This document shows, piece by piece, positions 1 through 7,767 of a DNA stretch of 9,869 bases. The notes beneath the pieces are model-generated. The model was not told the DNA's origin and ran no database searches. It saw only the letters and a list, made by a program, of their open reading frames with translations. The stretch spans positions 1 through 9,869 of the forward strand of contig CAJXTM010000071.1 in NCBI GenBank assembly GCA_913061385.1, in the 5' to 3' direction. Position 1 is the first letter of the stretch; the number at the start of each line of letters is the position of its first letter. The position numbers and the translations under genes are program-made. The stretch is from an uncultured Rhodopirellula sp. (GTDB lineage: Bacteria > Planctomycetota > Planctomycetia > Pirellulales > Pirellulaceae).

Positions 1-48
1 CGAGATCAGCCTCGGTCTCGTGGGCTCGGAGATGTGTATAAGAGACAG
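1..48 (+). other. Illumina Nextera P7-side adapter (artificial sequence)
   Basis: The sequence begins with the tail of the P7 primer (CGAGAT), then an 8-base block CAGCCTCG that matches a Nextera i7 index as I remember it (N710). The Nextera read-2 adapter follows, ending in the 19-bp Tn5 mosaic end AGATGTGTATAAGAGACAG. The genomic insert therefore starts at base 49. It should be trimmed and not read as a natural transposon end. Confidence 0.97.
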
Positions 49-49
49 T

Positions 50-154
50 CGTTATCCAGCCGCAAACCATGCTGCCGAAGCACTCGTGATTTATGACCTA
101 CAACGCATTGAAGTTGCAACAGATGTTGAACCGGATGTTGCCGCTGCCGATTGA
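50..154 (+). CDS. C-terminal end of an unidentified gene (5' truncated)
   Basis: An open frame enters from the insert edge and ends at TGA 152-154, giving 34 residues that begin RYPAANHAAEAL and end DVEPDVAAAD. The composition (Ala, Glu and Val rich, no Cys) looks protein-like, and the first half could be the last helix of a helical-repeat protein, but the fragment is too short to assign a family. The stop lies 11 bp before the ATG at 166 on the same strand, which suggests an operon with the FG-GAP/ASPIC gene. It is too short to be distinguished firmly from a chance open frame. Confidence 0.45.
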   Translation, partial: RYPAANHAAEALVIYDLQRIEVATDVEPDVAAAD

Positions 155-165
155 TACGGAAACAC

Positions 166-2052
166 ATGAATAACTTGGAAGAGAATCAAACTGGCGACGA
201 AGAGGACGTTCAGAATGACGCAGTGATTGCGAGTGCATTCCGAGCGTCATTGCTCGTGATCATGCTGCTGTGCATGCCGCTGATAGCGGTTTTGGTTTAT
301 GTGAATATCAGAAAAACAAAAGAGAGATCGACTGAAGTTGAAGTGACTCTCCCGGACGAGCGTCAAGACAACGAGCAGGCGATTCCCCAATTGGTGATGA
401 CCAATATGGTTGCTTCCAGCGGTGTAGATTTCGTGCATGAGTCAGGCCGTGAGGGGCAGAAATTGTTGCCCGAGACGATGGGTAGCGGAACAGCCGTGCT
501 CGATTACAACGGAGATGGGCATCAGGATCTACTTTTTGTCAACTCAAGTCGTTGGCCGTGGGATACGCGAGGTGAAGTCGACTCTACATGTCGCTTGTAC
601 GCCGGCGATGGGAACTTTCATTTTACCGATGTGACTGAGAAAGCGGGAATTGATAAGACGCTGTACGGCATGGGAACTGCCGTCGGTGATTACGACAATG
701 ACGGAGATACCGACATCTTCCTCTCGGCTGTTGGTAAGAACCGTCTGCTGAAAAATGAAGATGGTGTATTTCAGGATGTCACGGATATTGCGGGCGTAGG
801 TGGTGCGACAGACACATGGGGCACAAGTTGCGGATTTTTTGATTACGATAACGACGGTTTGCTTGACCTGTTCGTCTGTAATTATGTGAACTGGAACAAG
901 GATGCTGACCTGAGCCAGAAATTCACGCTGGATGGCGAATCACGGGCTTATGGCCCCCCCAAGGCATTTTCTGGAGCATTCTCCTATCTGTACCACAATG
1001 ATGGTGACGGTAGTTTCACTGATGTGTCCGAGGCGGCGGGTATTCAGATCAGGAATGACGACACAGGTGTCCCGCTCGGCAAGGCGATGGGACTGGCTCC
1101 TGTTGATTTCAATGGTGATGGCTGGCTGGACATTGTGGTTGCCAACGATACCGTCAGGAATTTTCTTTTTGAAAACAACCGGGATGGGACGTTTTCCGAG
1201 GTGGGGCGAATCTGCGGGATCGCTTTCGACCGCAGCACCGGAAGTGCACGAGGCGCAATGGGCATCGACACGGCACAGTTTCGGGATGATGGAACGCTTG
1301 CCATCGGGATCGGGAACTTTGCAAATGAGGCGAGTGCTCTCTATATGGCCCGGGCTGGGAAGAAACAGTTCATGGACGCAGCGATGTATACCGGTTTTGG
1401 TCCCCCAACACGTCAAGGACTGACTTTTGGCCTGTTCTTCTTTGATGTTGATCTTGATGGTCGGTTTGATCTGCTTGGTGCGAACGGTCACCTCGAAGAG
1501 GAAATCTCAAAGGTCCAGGCAACACAACGCTATGCTCAGCCACCTCAATTGTTTTGGAACGCCGGACGCGATGCTAAGAGCGAATTGGTGTTGGTGCCGG
1601 AATCATCGGTCGGTGAAGATTTCTATCAGCCGATCGTTGGGCGGGGGACGGCTTTCGGTGATTTCGATGAGGACGGTGATCAGGATGTTGTGATCTCCGT
1701 CAGTGATGGATCTCCTGCTGTCTTCCGGAATGACCAGAATACAGATCACCACTGGTTGCGGGTCAGGCTGGAAGGAACTGGCAGCAATCGGGATGGGATT
1801 GGAGCGATGGTCGAGCTTGAACTTGGGAAGAGGACGCTAAGCCAGTGCATGATGCCTACGCGAAGTTATCTCAGTCAGTGTGAAAGAGCGATTACTTTTG
1901 GCTTGGGAAGTTTGGAGTCTGTCGATTCCATCACGGTCGCGTGGCCAGGAGGTGAGCGAGAAATGTTTCCTGTTGCTGGGATTGATGGGACGATTGTGCT
2001 GCGTCAGGGATCAGGAAGCCCAGAGGCTGAAGGTATCAAATCCGGGCAGTAG
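166..2052 (+). CDS. Membrane-anchored FG-GAP/VCBS repeat protein with C-terminal ASPIC/UnbV domain
   Basis: A 628-aa protein of the CRTAC1/ASPIC-UnbV type, which is abundant in planctomycetes. Seen: an acidic N-terminus, one hydrophobic segment at about residues 28-46, then six Ca-binding-like D-x-N/D-x-D-G-x-x-D loops starting at D113, D175, D226, D314, D427 and D499, typical of FG-GAP beta-propeller repeats. The C-terminus (about 529-615) has the ASPIC/UnbV pattern: HHWLRVRLEG, SNRDGIGA, SYLSQ, TFGLG and WPGG. Family knowledge suggests an extracytoplasmic beta-propeller, perhaps in adhesion or surface binding; no enzyme activity can be assigned. The start was chosen at ATG 166, 11 bp after the upstream stop. 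An in-frame TTG at 151 would add five residues and overlap that stop. No strong SD is present (only ACGGA just upstream). Oddity: the basic residues lie after the hydrophobic segment (IRKTKER), which by the positive-inside rule disagrees with an exported C-terminus. Confidence 0.93.
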   Translation: MNNLEENQTGDEEDVQNDAVIASAFRASLLVIMLLCMPLIAVLVYVNIRKTKERSTEVEVTLPDERQDNEQAIPQLVMTNMVASSGVDFVHESGREGQKLLPETMGSGTAVLDYNGDGHQDLLFVNSSRWPWDTRGEVDSTCRLYAGDGNFHFTDVTEKAGIDKTLYGMGTAVGDYDNDGDTDIFLSAVGKNRLLKNEDGVFQDVTDIAGVGGATDTWGTSCGFFDYDNDGLLDLFVCNYVNWNKDADLSQKFTLDGESRAYGPPKAFSGAFSYLYHNDGDGSFTDVSEAAGIQIRNDDTGVPLGKAMGLAPVDFNGDGWLDIVVANDTVRNFLFENNRDGTFSEVGRICGIAFDRSTGSARGAMGIDTAQFRDDGTLAIGIGNFANEASALYMARAGKKQFMDAAMYTGFGPPTRQGLTFGLFFFDVDLDGRFDLLGANGHLEEEISKVQATQRYAQPPQLFWNAGRDAKSELVLVPESSVGEDFYQPIVGRGTAFGDFDEDGDQDVVISVSDGSPAVFRNDQNTDHHWLRVRLEGTGSNRDGIGAMVELELGKRTLSQCMMPTRSYLSQCERAITFGLGSLESVDSITVAWPGGEREMFPVAGIDGTIVLRQGSGSPEAEGIKSGQ

Positions 2053-2110
2053 CATGCTTGGTCGATAGGCGGATCGGCTTGCAGCATGTTTACCGTTAAG
2101 ACGGTCTAAC

Positions 2111-3433
2111 TCAGGCAATGTGCCCTAGGTCCGGCGTCAAGCGGTAGCGAATCTCTCCTCCCACAATAGTGTGGGTTGCTCTGCCTTGCAGCGAATGGCC
2201 ATCGAGAGGGCTGCTGATGCAGTGTGAGCGGAAGCGTGTCGCGTCAACCATCCAGGTTGCATCTGGGTCGATGATAACAATGTCAGCGGGAGCACCAGGT
2301 TTGAGCGTGCCCCCAGGGACTCCGGCGATCCGGGCCGGAGCGGTGGATAGCCGGTTGATCGCTGTTTTCCAGTCAATCAACTGCTCGCCAATCATGTAGG
2401 TGATTGTAGTCGCGAGTGTTGTTTCCAAAGCGGATCCACCAAATGGTGAAAGATCCAGGTCGTCCATCTTTTTCTCTCGGCTGCGTGGCATGTGCCCGCT
2501 TTGAATGGCGTCGATGGTGCCGTCTGCCAACGCATTGCGAAGAGTCTCTACATGTTTTTCGCTGCGCAAGGGGGGATGGACTTTGTATTTGGAATCGAAG
2601 GATCGCAGTTTTACATCGGAAAGGCACAGATTGTGTGGGCAGACCGACGCAGTCACATCGATTCCGCGAGACTTAACTCTGCGGATCATGTCCACAGCAC
2701 CCATGGTGCTGACGGGTCCAACATGCAACCGTCCCTCGGTGGCTTCGGCCAGTCGTACGTCACGTGCGACTGCTAGGTCTTCTGCTTCAGTTGGTAATCC
2801 TTTGAGGCCAAGCAGGAGTGAGACTTGGCCATCGTGCATCATGCCACCTTCGGCCAGTTCGGGGACCTCTGGACGGTCAAAGATGGGAAGGTCGAACATG
2901 CGGCAATATTCGAGGGCCCTCTTCAGCAACGCATCATTGGGCATTGATTTCGGGGCATCGCTAAAGGCGACTGCGCCCGCAACAGACAATAGGCCCAGTT
3001 CGGCCATCTGCTCCCCTTCGCGTCCTTTGCTGAGGCATCCGATCACATGGACTCGTGCACCACGTGCTTTGGTGGCTTTCTGTCGAACGAACTCGACAGC
3101 GCCGGGGGAGTCGATGCAGGGGCGTGTGCTGCTGCAGCAAAGTACTGATGTGAAGCCACCGGCCAAGGCCGCGTGGCTGCCCGATTCGATTGTCTCGTCT
3201 TCTTCATTCCCAGGTTCACGCAGTTCGGCTCCCAGATCGATCAGTCCTGGTGCGACGATCTTCCCCTTTGCATCAAGACGTTCGCAAGTCGCAGGGATTT
3301 CTTGATCGGTGGGGTCGATTTTGGACACACACCCGTTGATGACCAGAAGCCTAGCCGAACAATCTAAATCCTGACTGGGATCTACCAGTCGGGCATTTTC
3401 AATGAGCAGGTCTCTCTTGACTGTTTCGTTCAT
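2111..3433 (-). CDS. pyrC: Dihydroorotase-family protein (PyrC, class I type), probably catalytically inactive PyrC' form
   Basis: A 440-aa amidohydrolase-superfamily protein of usual class I dihydroorotase length. It aligns by eye along the whole family: APGLID (61-66), LREPG (71-75), SG/GG segment (84-93), AFSD (156-159), LLLGLKGLPTEAED (206-219), PVST (240-243), PHNL (266-269), KVHPPLR (284-290), FGGSALETTL (331-340) and the C-terminal PADIVIIDPD. Active dihydroorotase binds zinc and closes carbamoyl-aspartate to dihydroorotate in UMP synthesis. Here the ligands are largely gone: HxH is G68-A-E70, the His of the HxED segment is D186, the His of HVST is P240, PHHL is PHNL, and TDHAPH is S312-G-H-M-P-R. 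The substrate motif PNT is SST (101-103). I infer a non-catalytic partner of ATCase like Pseudomonas PyrC'. It lies 61 bp downstream of pyrB on the same strand and is probably co-transcribed. The ATG has no clear SD. The family call is certain; inactivity is inferred from motifs. Confidence 0.93.
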   Translation of the reverse strand: MNETVKRDLLIENARLVDPSQDLDCSARLLVINGCVSKIDPTDQEIPATCERLDAKGKIVAPGLIDLGAELREPGNEEDETIESGSHAALAGGFTSVLCCSSTRPCIDSPGAVEFVRQKATKARGARVHVIGCLSKGREGEQMAELGLLSVAGAVAFSDAPKSMPNDALLKRALEYCRMFDLPIFDRPEVPELAEGGMMHDGQVSLLLGLKGLPTEAEDLAVARDVRLAEATEGRLHVGPVSTMGAVDMIRRVKSRGIDVTASVCPHNLCLSDVKLRSFDSKYKVHPPLRSEKHVETLRNALADGTIDAIQSGHMPRSREKKMDDLDLSPFGGSALETTLATTITYMIGEQLIDWKTAINRLSTAPARIAGVPGGTLKPGAPADIVIIDPDATWMVDATRFRSHCISSPLDGHSLQGRATHTIVGGEIRYRLTPDLGHIA

Positions 3434-3494
3434 GGAGTTGTGTTACTTGGCTCGGCTTTGACACACGTTTGATCAATCGGGTGGGCTGTATCGA

Positions 3495-4490
3495 TCAGTC
3501 AGCAGGTGAACTTGTTGTGTTGGATCTTGCTCGTTCGTTTGCACCAGACAGCAGCCAAAGTGCTGCCATGCGGACAGCGATTCCATTAGTGACTTGCTCG
3601 AGGATGACGGAGTGTGGTCCGTCAGCGACCTCGGGTGTGATTTCGACGCCACGATTAATCGGGCCGGGTGCCATGATCAGGATGTCATCTTTTGCTTTCC
3701 GCATTCTTGCGCCGTTCATGGCGTAAAGAGCAGCGTATTCGTGGACGCTTGGAAATGGCCTGGCGCGTTGTCGTTCAAACTGAATACGAAGCAGGTTGAG
3801 GACATCACAGCGAGGCAGGATATCATCCAGATGATGAGCGACTTCGAAACCTAGTTCTACCCATCGAGGGCTGACCAAGGTGGGCGGACCACAAATGATG
3901 ACATGTGCGCCGAGTTTGCTGAGTCCCCAGATGTTACTTCGTGCGGTACGGCTGTGTGCAATGTCGCCGACAAGTGCTACCGTCAGGCCCTTGATATCGC
4001 CTCGATGCTGTTTGATCGTCAGCATGTCGAGCAGCCCCTGAGTCGGGTGACCATGTGGCCCGTCACCCGCGTTGAGCACACAGCAATCTAGTTCGCGTGA
4101 AAGCAAATGGGGTGTGCCTGGTGTGCCGTGGCGGGTAACCACCCATTCGACTCCCATGGCTTCGATGGTTTTGGCGGTATCGACAAAGGTCTCACCTTTG
4201 GCAACGCTGCTGCCGACACTGCTGAATTCCACGGTATCAGCACCGAGTCGTTTGGCTGCAAGCGAAAAGCTGTTTCGGGTACGCGTGCTGTTCTCGAAAA
4301 ACAGATTCGCACAGGTTTTGCCAGCAAGCAGGGAAATCTTGTGACGGCAGCCCTGCGTTAAGTCCTTGAGTTGTTGTGCCACGTCAAGAATCGTGGAGAT
4401 TTCATCCGAAGACAGGCTTTCCAAATCAAGTAAATGACGTCGGTGCCAGTGCTTGGGAAACTCGATATCGGGTTGAACCGCGGTGGACAT
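3495..4490 (-). CDS. pyrB: Aspartate carbamoyltransferase catalytic chain
   Basis: A 331-aa ATCase (EC 2.1.3.2), which joins carbamoyl phosphate and L-aspartate to N-carbamoyl-aspartate in cytoplasmic pyrimidine synthesis. The active site looks complete: carbamoyl-phosphate loop FFENSTRTR (64-72), K98 in the SVAKGET loop, R120, HPTQGLLD (148-155), [12 protein letters not shown] (175-186, R181), and the aspartate-binding LRIQFER segment (R235, Q237). The [11 protein letters not shown] motif (274-284) has Ala where the common form has His. The fold ends with [14 protein letters not shown]. The start is at ATG 4490-4488. An in-frame TTG at 4517 would add nine residues, and neither has a good SD, so the start is uncertain. 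Its partner 61 bp downstream is a degenerate dihydroorotase, the arrangement in which ATCase forms a complex with a PyrC-like subunit. No PyrI regulatory chain is present, and no PyrR site or attenuator was recognised. Confidence 0.97.
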   Translation of the reverse strand: MSTAVQPDIEFPKHWHRRHLLDLESLSSDEISTILDVAQQLKDLTQGCRHKISLLAGKTCANLFFENSTRTRNSFSLAAKRLGADTVEFSSVGSSVAKGETFVDTAKTIEAMGVEWVVTRHGTPGTPHLLSRELDCCVLNAGDGPHGHPTQGLLDMLTIKQHRGDIKGLTVALVGDIAHSRTARSNIWGLSKLGAHVIICGPPTLVSPRWVELGFEVAHHLDDILPRCDVLNLLRIQFERQRARPFPSVHEYAALYAMNGARMRKAKDDILIMAPGPINRGVEITPEVADGPHSVILEQVTNGIAVRMAALWLLSGANERARSNTTSSPAD

Positions 4491-4608
4491 CGGCGGAGAT
4501 TGCAAGAGCGTGAGCAATGATTACTGATCTATTCATACCGTAAGCGATTCCAGCGTTCACGGCGAGGACCCGAATTTCGTTTTCTGGAGAAATACGAGTT
4601 CGCAGGTG

Positions 4609-5046
4609 TCATTGAGCAGCCGATCTCCAGCACATTGGCAGCAGCATTAGCCATGAAAAAATAAGGCATACCCCACCCACTGGAGTGACTGCTCCCAAGA
4701 TTGGTGTGTCCGTGAGCACTAGCAGGTAGAGACTGCCGCAGAACACAGTTTGCCCAACGAGGCCCAGTCGCAACGACCATCTTCGCCATCGTTGTGCACC
4801 AAATGGTATCGCTGCTAGTGCCAATAACATGGCAGACTGTATCAGGTGGTAGCGGACACCAACCTCAAACTGGCTTGCTCGTTTAGCAGCGAAGTCGGCA
4901 TCATAGCCACGGCTATCGAAAAGTGATTCCAAGCCATGAGCACCAAATGCACCTATGGTGATCCCCAATGCTCCTGTGATTGCGGCAGCAATCACAATTT
5001 GACGGGAAAGAAGCGGTGTCGTTTTAGTGTCAGCCTCGGAATTCAT
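4609..5046 (-). CDS. DUF423 family small integral membrane protein (YgdD/YwdK-like)
   Basis: A 145-aa inner-membrane protein with four predicted helices at about 16-36, 67-84, 92-111 and 117-139. It carries the DUF423 signature: IGAFGAHGLE (31-40), FEVGVRYHLIQSAMLL (60-75), GSLYLLVLTD (104-113) and AVTPVGGVCLIFSW (119-132). Length and order match the family, whose molecular function is unknown. The ATG overlaps the stop of the upstream receiver gene by four bases (ATGA, 5043-5046), so translation of the two is probably coupled. The 118 bp between its stop and the pyrB ATG hold no recognised gene. Confidence 0.93.
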   Translation of the reverse strand: MNSEADTKTTPLLSRQIVIAAAITGALGITIGAFGAHGLESLFDSRGYDADFAAKRASQFEVGVRYHLIQSAMLLALAAIPFGAQRWRRWSLRLGLVGQTVFCGSLYLLVLTDTPILGAVTPVGGVCLIFSWLMLLPMCWRSAAQ

Positions 5047-5480
5047 GATCCGATCAGTTTGTCTACAGAAGAGATGAGGCGTTCCATCGGAAATGGCTTG
5101 CGGATGTAGTCACTTACACCCAGCAACTCTGCATATGCTTTGTGGCGACTTCCTTCGTTTCCGGTAATCATGATTACCGGAAGAGGCTCGGTTCGAAGTC
5201 GGCGCAATTTCTCGAGAACAAGAAAACCGCTGCGTTTTGGCATCATCATGTCCAGCACAATCAAGTCCGGATTCTCTCGTTCCGCCAACGCTAACCCTTG
5301 GTTGCCGTCGCGGGCAACCACTACTGTATGGCCAACGCCTTCAAGTGCGTAACGCACGGCTTCGACAATCTCAATGTCGTCATCGACCAGCAGCACCGTT
5401 TTACCATTTGGGGCAGCAGTGTCGGACTTCATCTTGGTTTCCGGTTGATCACTGTTTTGTAAATCATCGGATGGGGGCAT
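5043..5480 (-). CDS. Stand-alone response regulator receiver protein
   Basis: A single CheY-like receiver domain with no output domain, 145 aa from the chosen start. Seen: KTVLLVDDD with the acidic pocket D33-D35, phospho-acceptor D77 in IVLDMMMPKRSG, T106 in VIMITG, and K128 in YIRKPF, so the phosphorylation machinery is intact. About 26 polar residues precede the domain. The frame stays open upstream to an ATG at 5627, which would add 49 residues with no domain character. ATG 5480 (MPPSDD) is preferred, and ATG 5432 (MKSDTA) is also possible; none has a convincing SD. It overlaps the DUF423 gene by ATGA. No histidine kinase is in the window, so the partner is unknown. Single-domain regulators usually act by protein-protein contact. 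A perfect 24-bp palindrome lies inside the gene over the PVIMITG codons. Confidence 0.92.
   Translation of the reverse strand: MPPSDDLQNSDQPETKMKSDTAAPNGKTVLLVDDDIEIVEAVRYALEGVGHTVVVARDGNQGLALAERENPDLIVLDMMMPKRSGFLVLEKLRRLRTEPLPVIMITGNEGSRHKAYAELLGVSDYIRKPFPMERLISSVDKLIGS
5159..5182. repeat. Perfect 24-bp palindrome inside the receiver gene
   Basis: The half-site TTCCGGTAATCA is followed directly by its exact reverse complement TGATTACCGGAA. There is no spacer and no mismatch across 12 base pairs; the next pair outward (T/G) breaks the symmetry. On the - strand it spans the codons for PVIMITG of the receiver core. By chance such symmetry is rare in a window of this size, but conserved coding sequence here limits interpretation. 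It could be a dimeric regulator's operator, a cruciform or hairpin element in the mRNA, or coincidence. Confidence 0.9.
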
Positions 5481-5520
5481 GGCGTCGTTAATTATGTTCT
5501 TGGAGTGACTTCTTCTTTCC

Positions 5521-5578
5521 AGCGTCAATAACAACGCTGCACCACTAAACCTAGTGGGTTGGAACCACACGTTAGTGT
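5521..5578. other. Cluster of three short hairpins between hydrolase and receiver genes
   Basis: Three consecutive inverted repeats: AGCGT/ACGCT (5521-5525 with 5534-5538, loop 8), CCACTA/TAGTGG (5542-5547 with 5552-5557, loop 4) and ACAC/GTGT (5567-5570 with 5575-5578, loop 4). They lie in the longest gap between genes (5481-5678, if the receiver starts at 5480), downstream of the hydrolase and upstream of the receiver gene. They could form a structured 5' leader or a transcript end. No U-tract follows them on the - strand, so a standard terminator is not supported. Confidence 0.3.
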
Positions 5579-5678
5579 AGCCCATGGCTGACGGTTCGGC
5601 ATCACTCATGATTCCGAAACGGACCAAACTGGAGCAGTTGTTTAAAACGGGTCAGGCCAAGCATTCAATCCAGTTAGA

Positions 5679-6518
5679 TCAATTGCTCGAATAATGCGTT
5701 GGGCTGGACACCCAACGGTTTGAGTCCTGAATCGATGAATCCGCGACGACATGCCGCATAATCCACTCATCGAGGTCATGCAGCACGATGGTGGTCATTT
5801 CGTCATCGCCAGGGTATTGTCGAACCTCGACCCGGCTACCGATTGCCATGGAAGTCTGGCAATCCATTTTTAAATTCTGGTCGTTGTACTGGGGGTTTTC
5901 GGTTCCCCATTGCCAAAGCATGGGCATGCGGCGTTCCCGCAGTTGCTGAATGTTGCGTATGGAACCGTTTGGCATCCGTCCGCCGAGCGAAATAGCACCC
6001 GCGAAGCGATCTGGTTCTCTCATGGCGGTTCGCAACGCCATTGTTCCCCCTTCACGATAGCCCGCCAAAATTACTCGCGACGTATTAATCGAAAATCGCT
6101 CCCCAGTTGCCTCGATTGCTTGCATAACGGCTTCTTGTGTCATCGCGATGCCTGCTGGACTATGGTGCCAGTCAAAGCGATGGCCAATGGAATCGGCTGC
6201 TTTGGTTCCGCGAATTCCTACACCGACATAGTTTCGCAGGCTGATGTGTGGCATCACCTGATCAATCTGATGTTCGTTAAATCCGTTGCTGTGAAGCCAA
6301 ACAATAAGAGGGTATTGGTAGCTATTGGAGTAATGCAACGGCAGAAAGAAACTGCGGTGCGAAGTGTTGTGTGACCAGGTATCAGGAAGACCAAACGAAG
6401 CGTTCGAGGTGTTCGAATCTGTTTCGTCACTACCCCACAGATTGCTGTGGGGATTTTGCTTGTCGGATTCCGATTCCGTAGTTTGGCTCCATGACATCGA
6501 CTTGTGAAAACGACCCAT
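5679..6518 (-). CDS. Alpha/beta-hydrolase-fold protein (carboxylesterase/PHB-depolymerase-like), catalytic residues apparently lost
   Basis: A 279-aa protein. Residues 1-50 are polar (Ser, Asn, Asp rich) and look disordered. From about 55 the fold is that of small serine esterases: YPLIVWLHSNG (69-79, the oxyanion-loop strand), VGVGIRGT (98-105), nucleophile-elbow strand VILAGYREGGTMALR (149-163), FAGAISLGG (172-180), PMLWQWGTEN (199-208) and YPGDDEM (235-241) before the last helix. In active members the elbow is G-x-S-x-G; here it is G153-Y-R155-E-G157. The usual Asp after the HG strand is N208, and the usual His (GHE) is D239. Database annotation would probably read esterase, phospholipase or carboxylesterase, but I expect no serine-hydrolase activity. 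No signal peptide is evident. It lies between mdh and the receiver gene as a separate unit. ATG 6518 was used; the ATG seven codons later is an alternative. Confidence 0.88.
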   Translation of the reverse strand: MGRFHKSMSWSQTTESESDKQNPHSNLWGSDETDSNTSNASFGLPDTWSHNTSHRSFFLPLHYSNSYQYPLIVWLHSNGFNEHQIDQVMPHISLRNYVGVGIRGTKAADSIGHRFDWHHSPAGIAMTQEAVMQAIEATGERFSINTSRVILAGYREGGTMALRTAMREPDRFAGAISLGGRMPNGSIRNIQQLRERRMPMLWQWGTENPQYNDQNLKMDCQTSMAIGSRVEVRQYPGDDEMTTIVLHDLDEWIMRHVVADSSIQDSNRWVSSPTHYSSN

Positions 6519-6547
6519 GGCTTCTGCGAAAAGAGAGAGACGATTTT

Positions 6548-6577
6548 AAAAAGTTACGCAACAAATAAGGTGTTGCG
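6548..6577 (-). terminator. Possible intrinsic terminator downstream of mdh
   Basis: On the - strand a 7-bp stem CGCAACA / TGTTGCG (6577-6571 with 6563-6557) encloses a 7-nt loop and is followed within four bases by TTTTT (6552-6548). It lies about 117 bp beyond the mdh stop and just before the hydrolase gene, which is a sensible place to end the mdh transcript. The stem is short and only moderately GC-rich, so strength is uncertain. On the other strand the same hairpin sits just before the ATG of a 43-codon open frame. Confidence 0.4.
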
Positions 6578-6580
6578 CAA

Positions 6581-7725
<1,145 letters not shown>

Positions 7726-7767
7726 TCAAGTAGTCGATGAACCTGATTGTGGTAAGCGAGCGTGCAT

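Noticed and set aside
1..48. Tn5-like transposon end
   Set aside because: The mosaic end is joined to Illumina index and P7 primer sequence, so it comes from library preparation and not from a natural element.
940..1491. 183-codon - strand open frame
   Set aside because: Antisense shadow of the FG-GAP/ASPIC gene.
2092..2105. ACCGT-TAAG-ACGGT hairpin between the convergent ASPIC and pyrC genes
   Set aside because: Only a 5-bp stem with no U-tract on either strand; too weak to call a terminator.
2505..3305. 266-codon + strand open frame
   Set aside because: Antisense to the well-conserved pyrC-family gene; low-complexity Ser/Arg-rich product with no recognisable domain.
4531..4537. TATGAAT -10-like box upstream of pyrB (- strand)
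   Set aside because: No matching -35 element at suitable distance; not strong enough to annotate.
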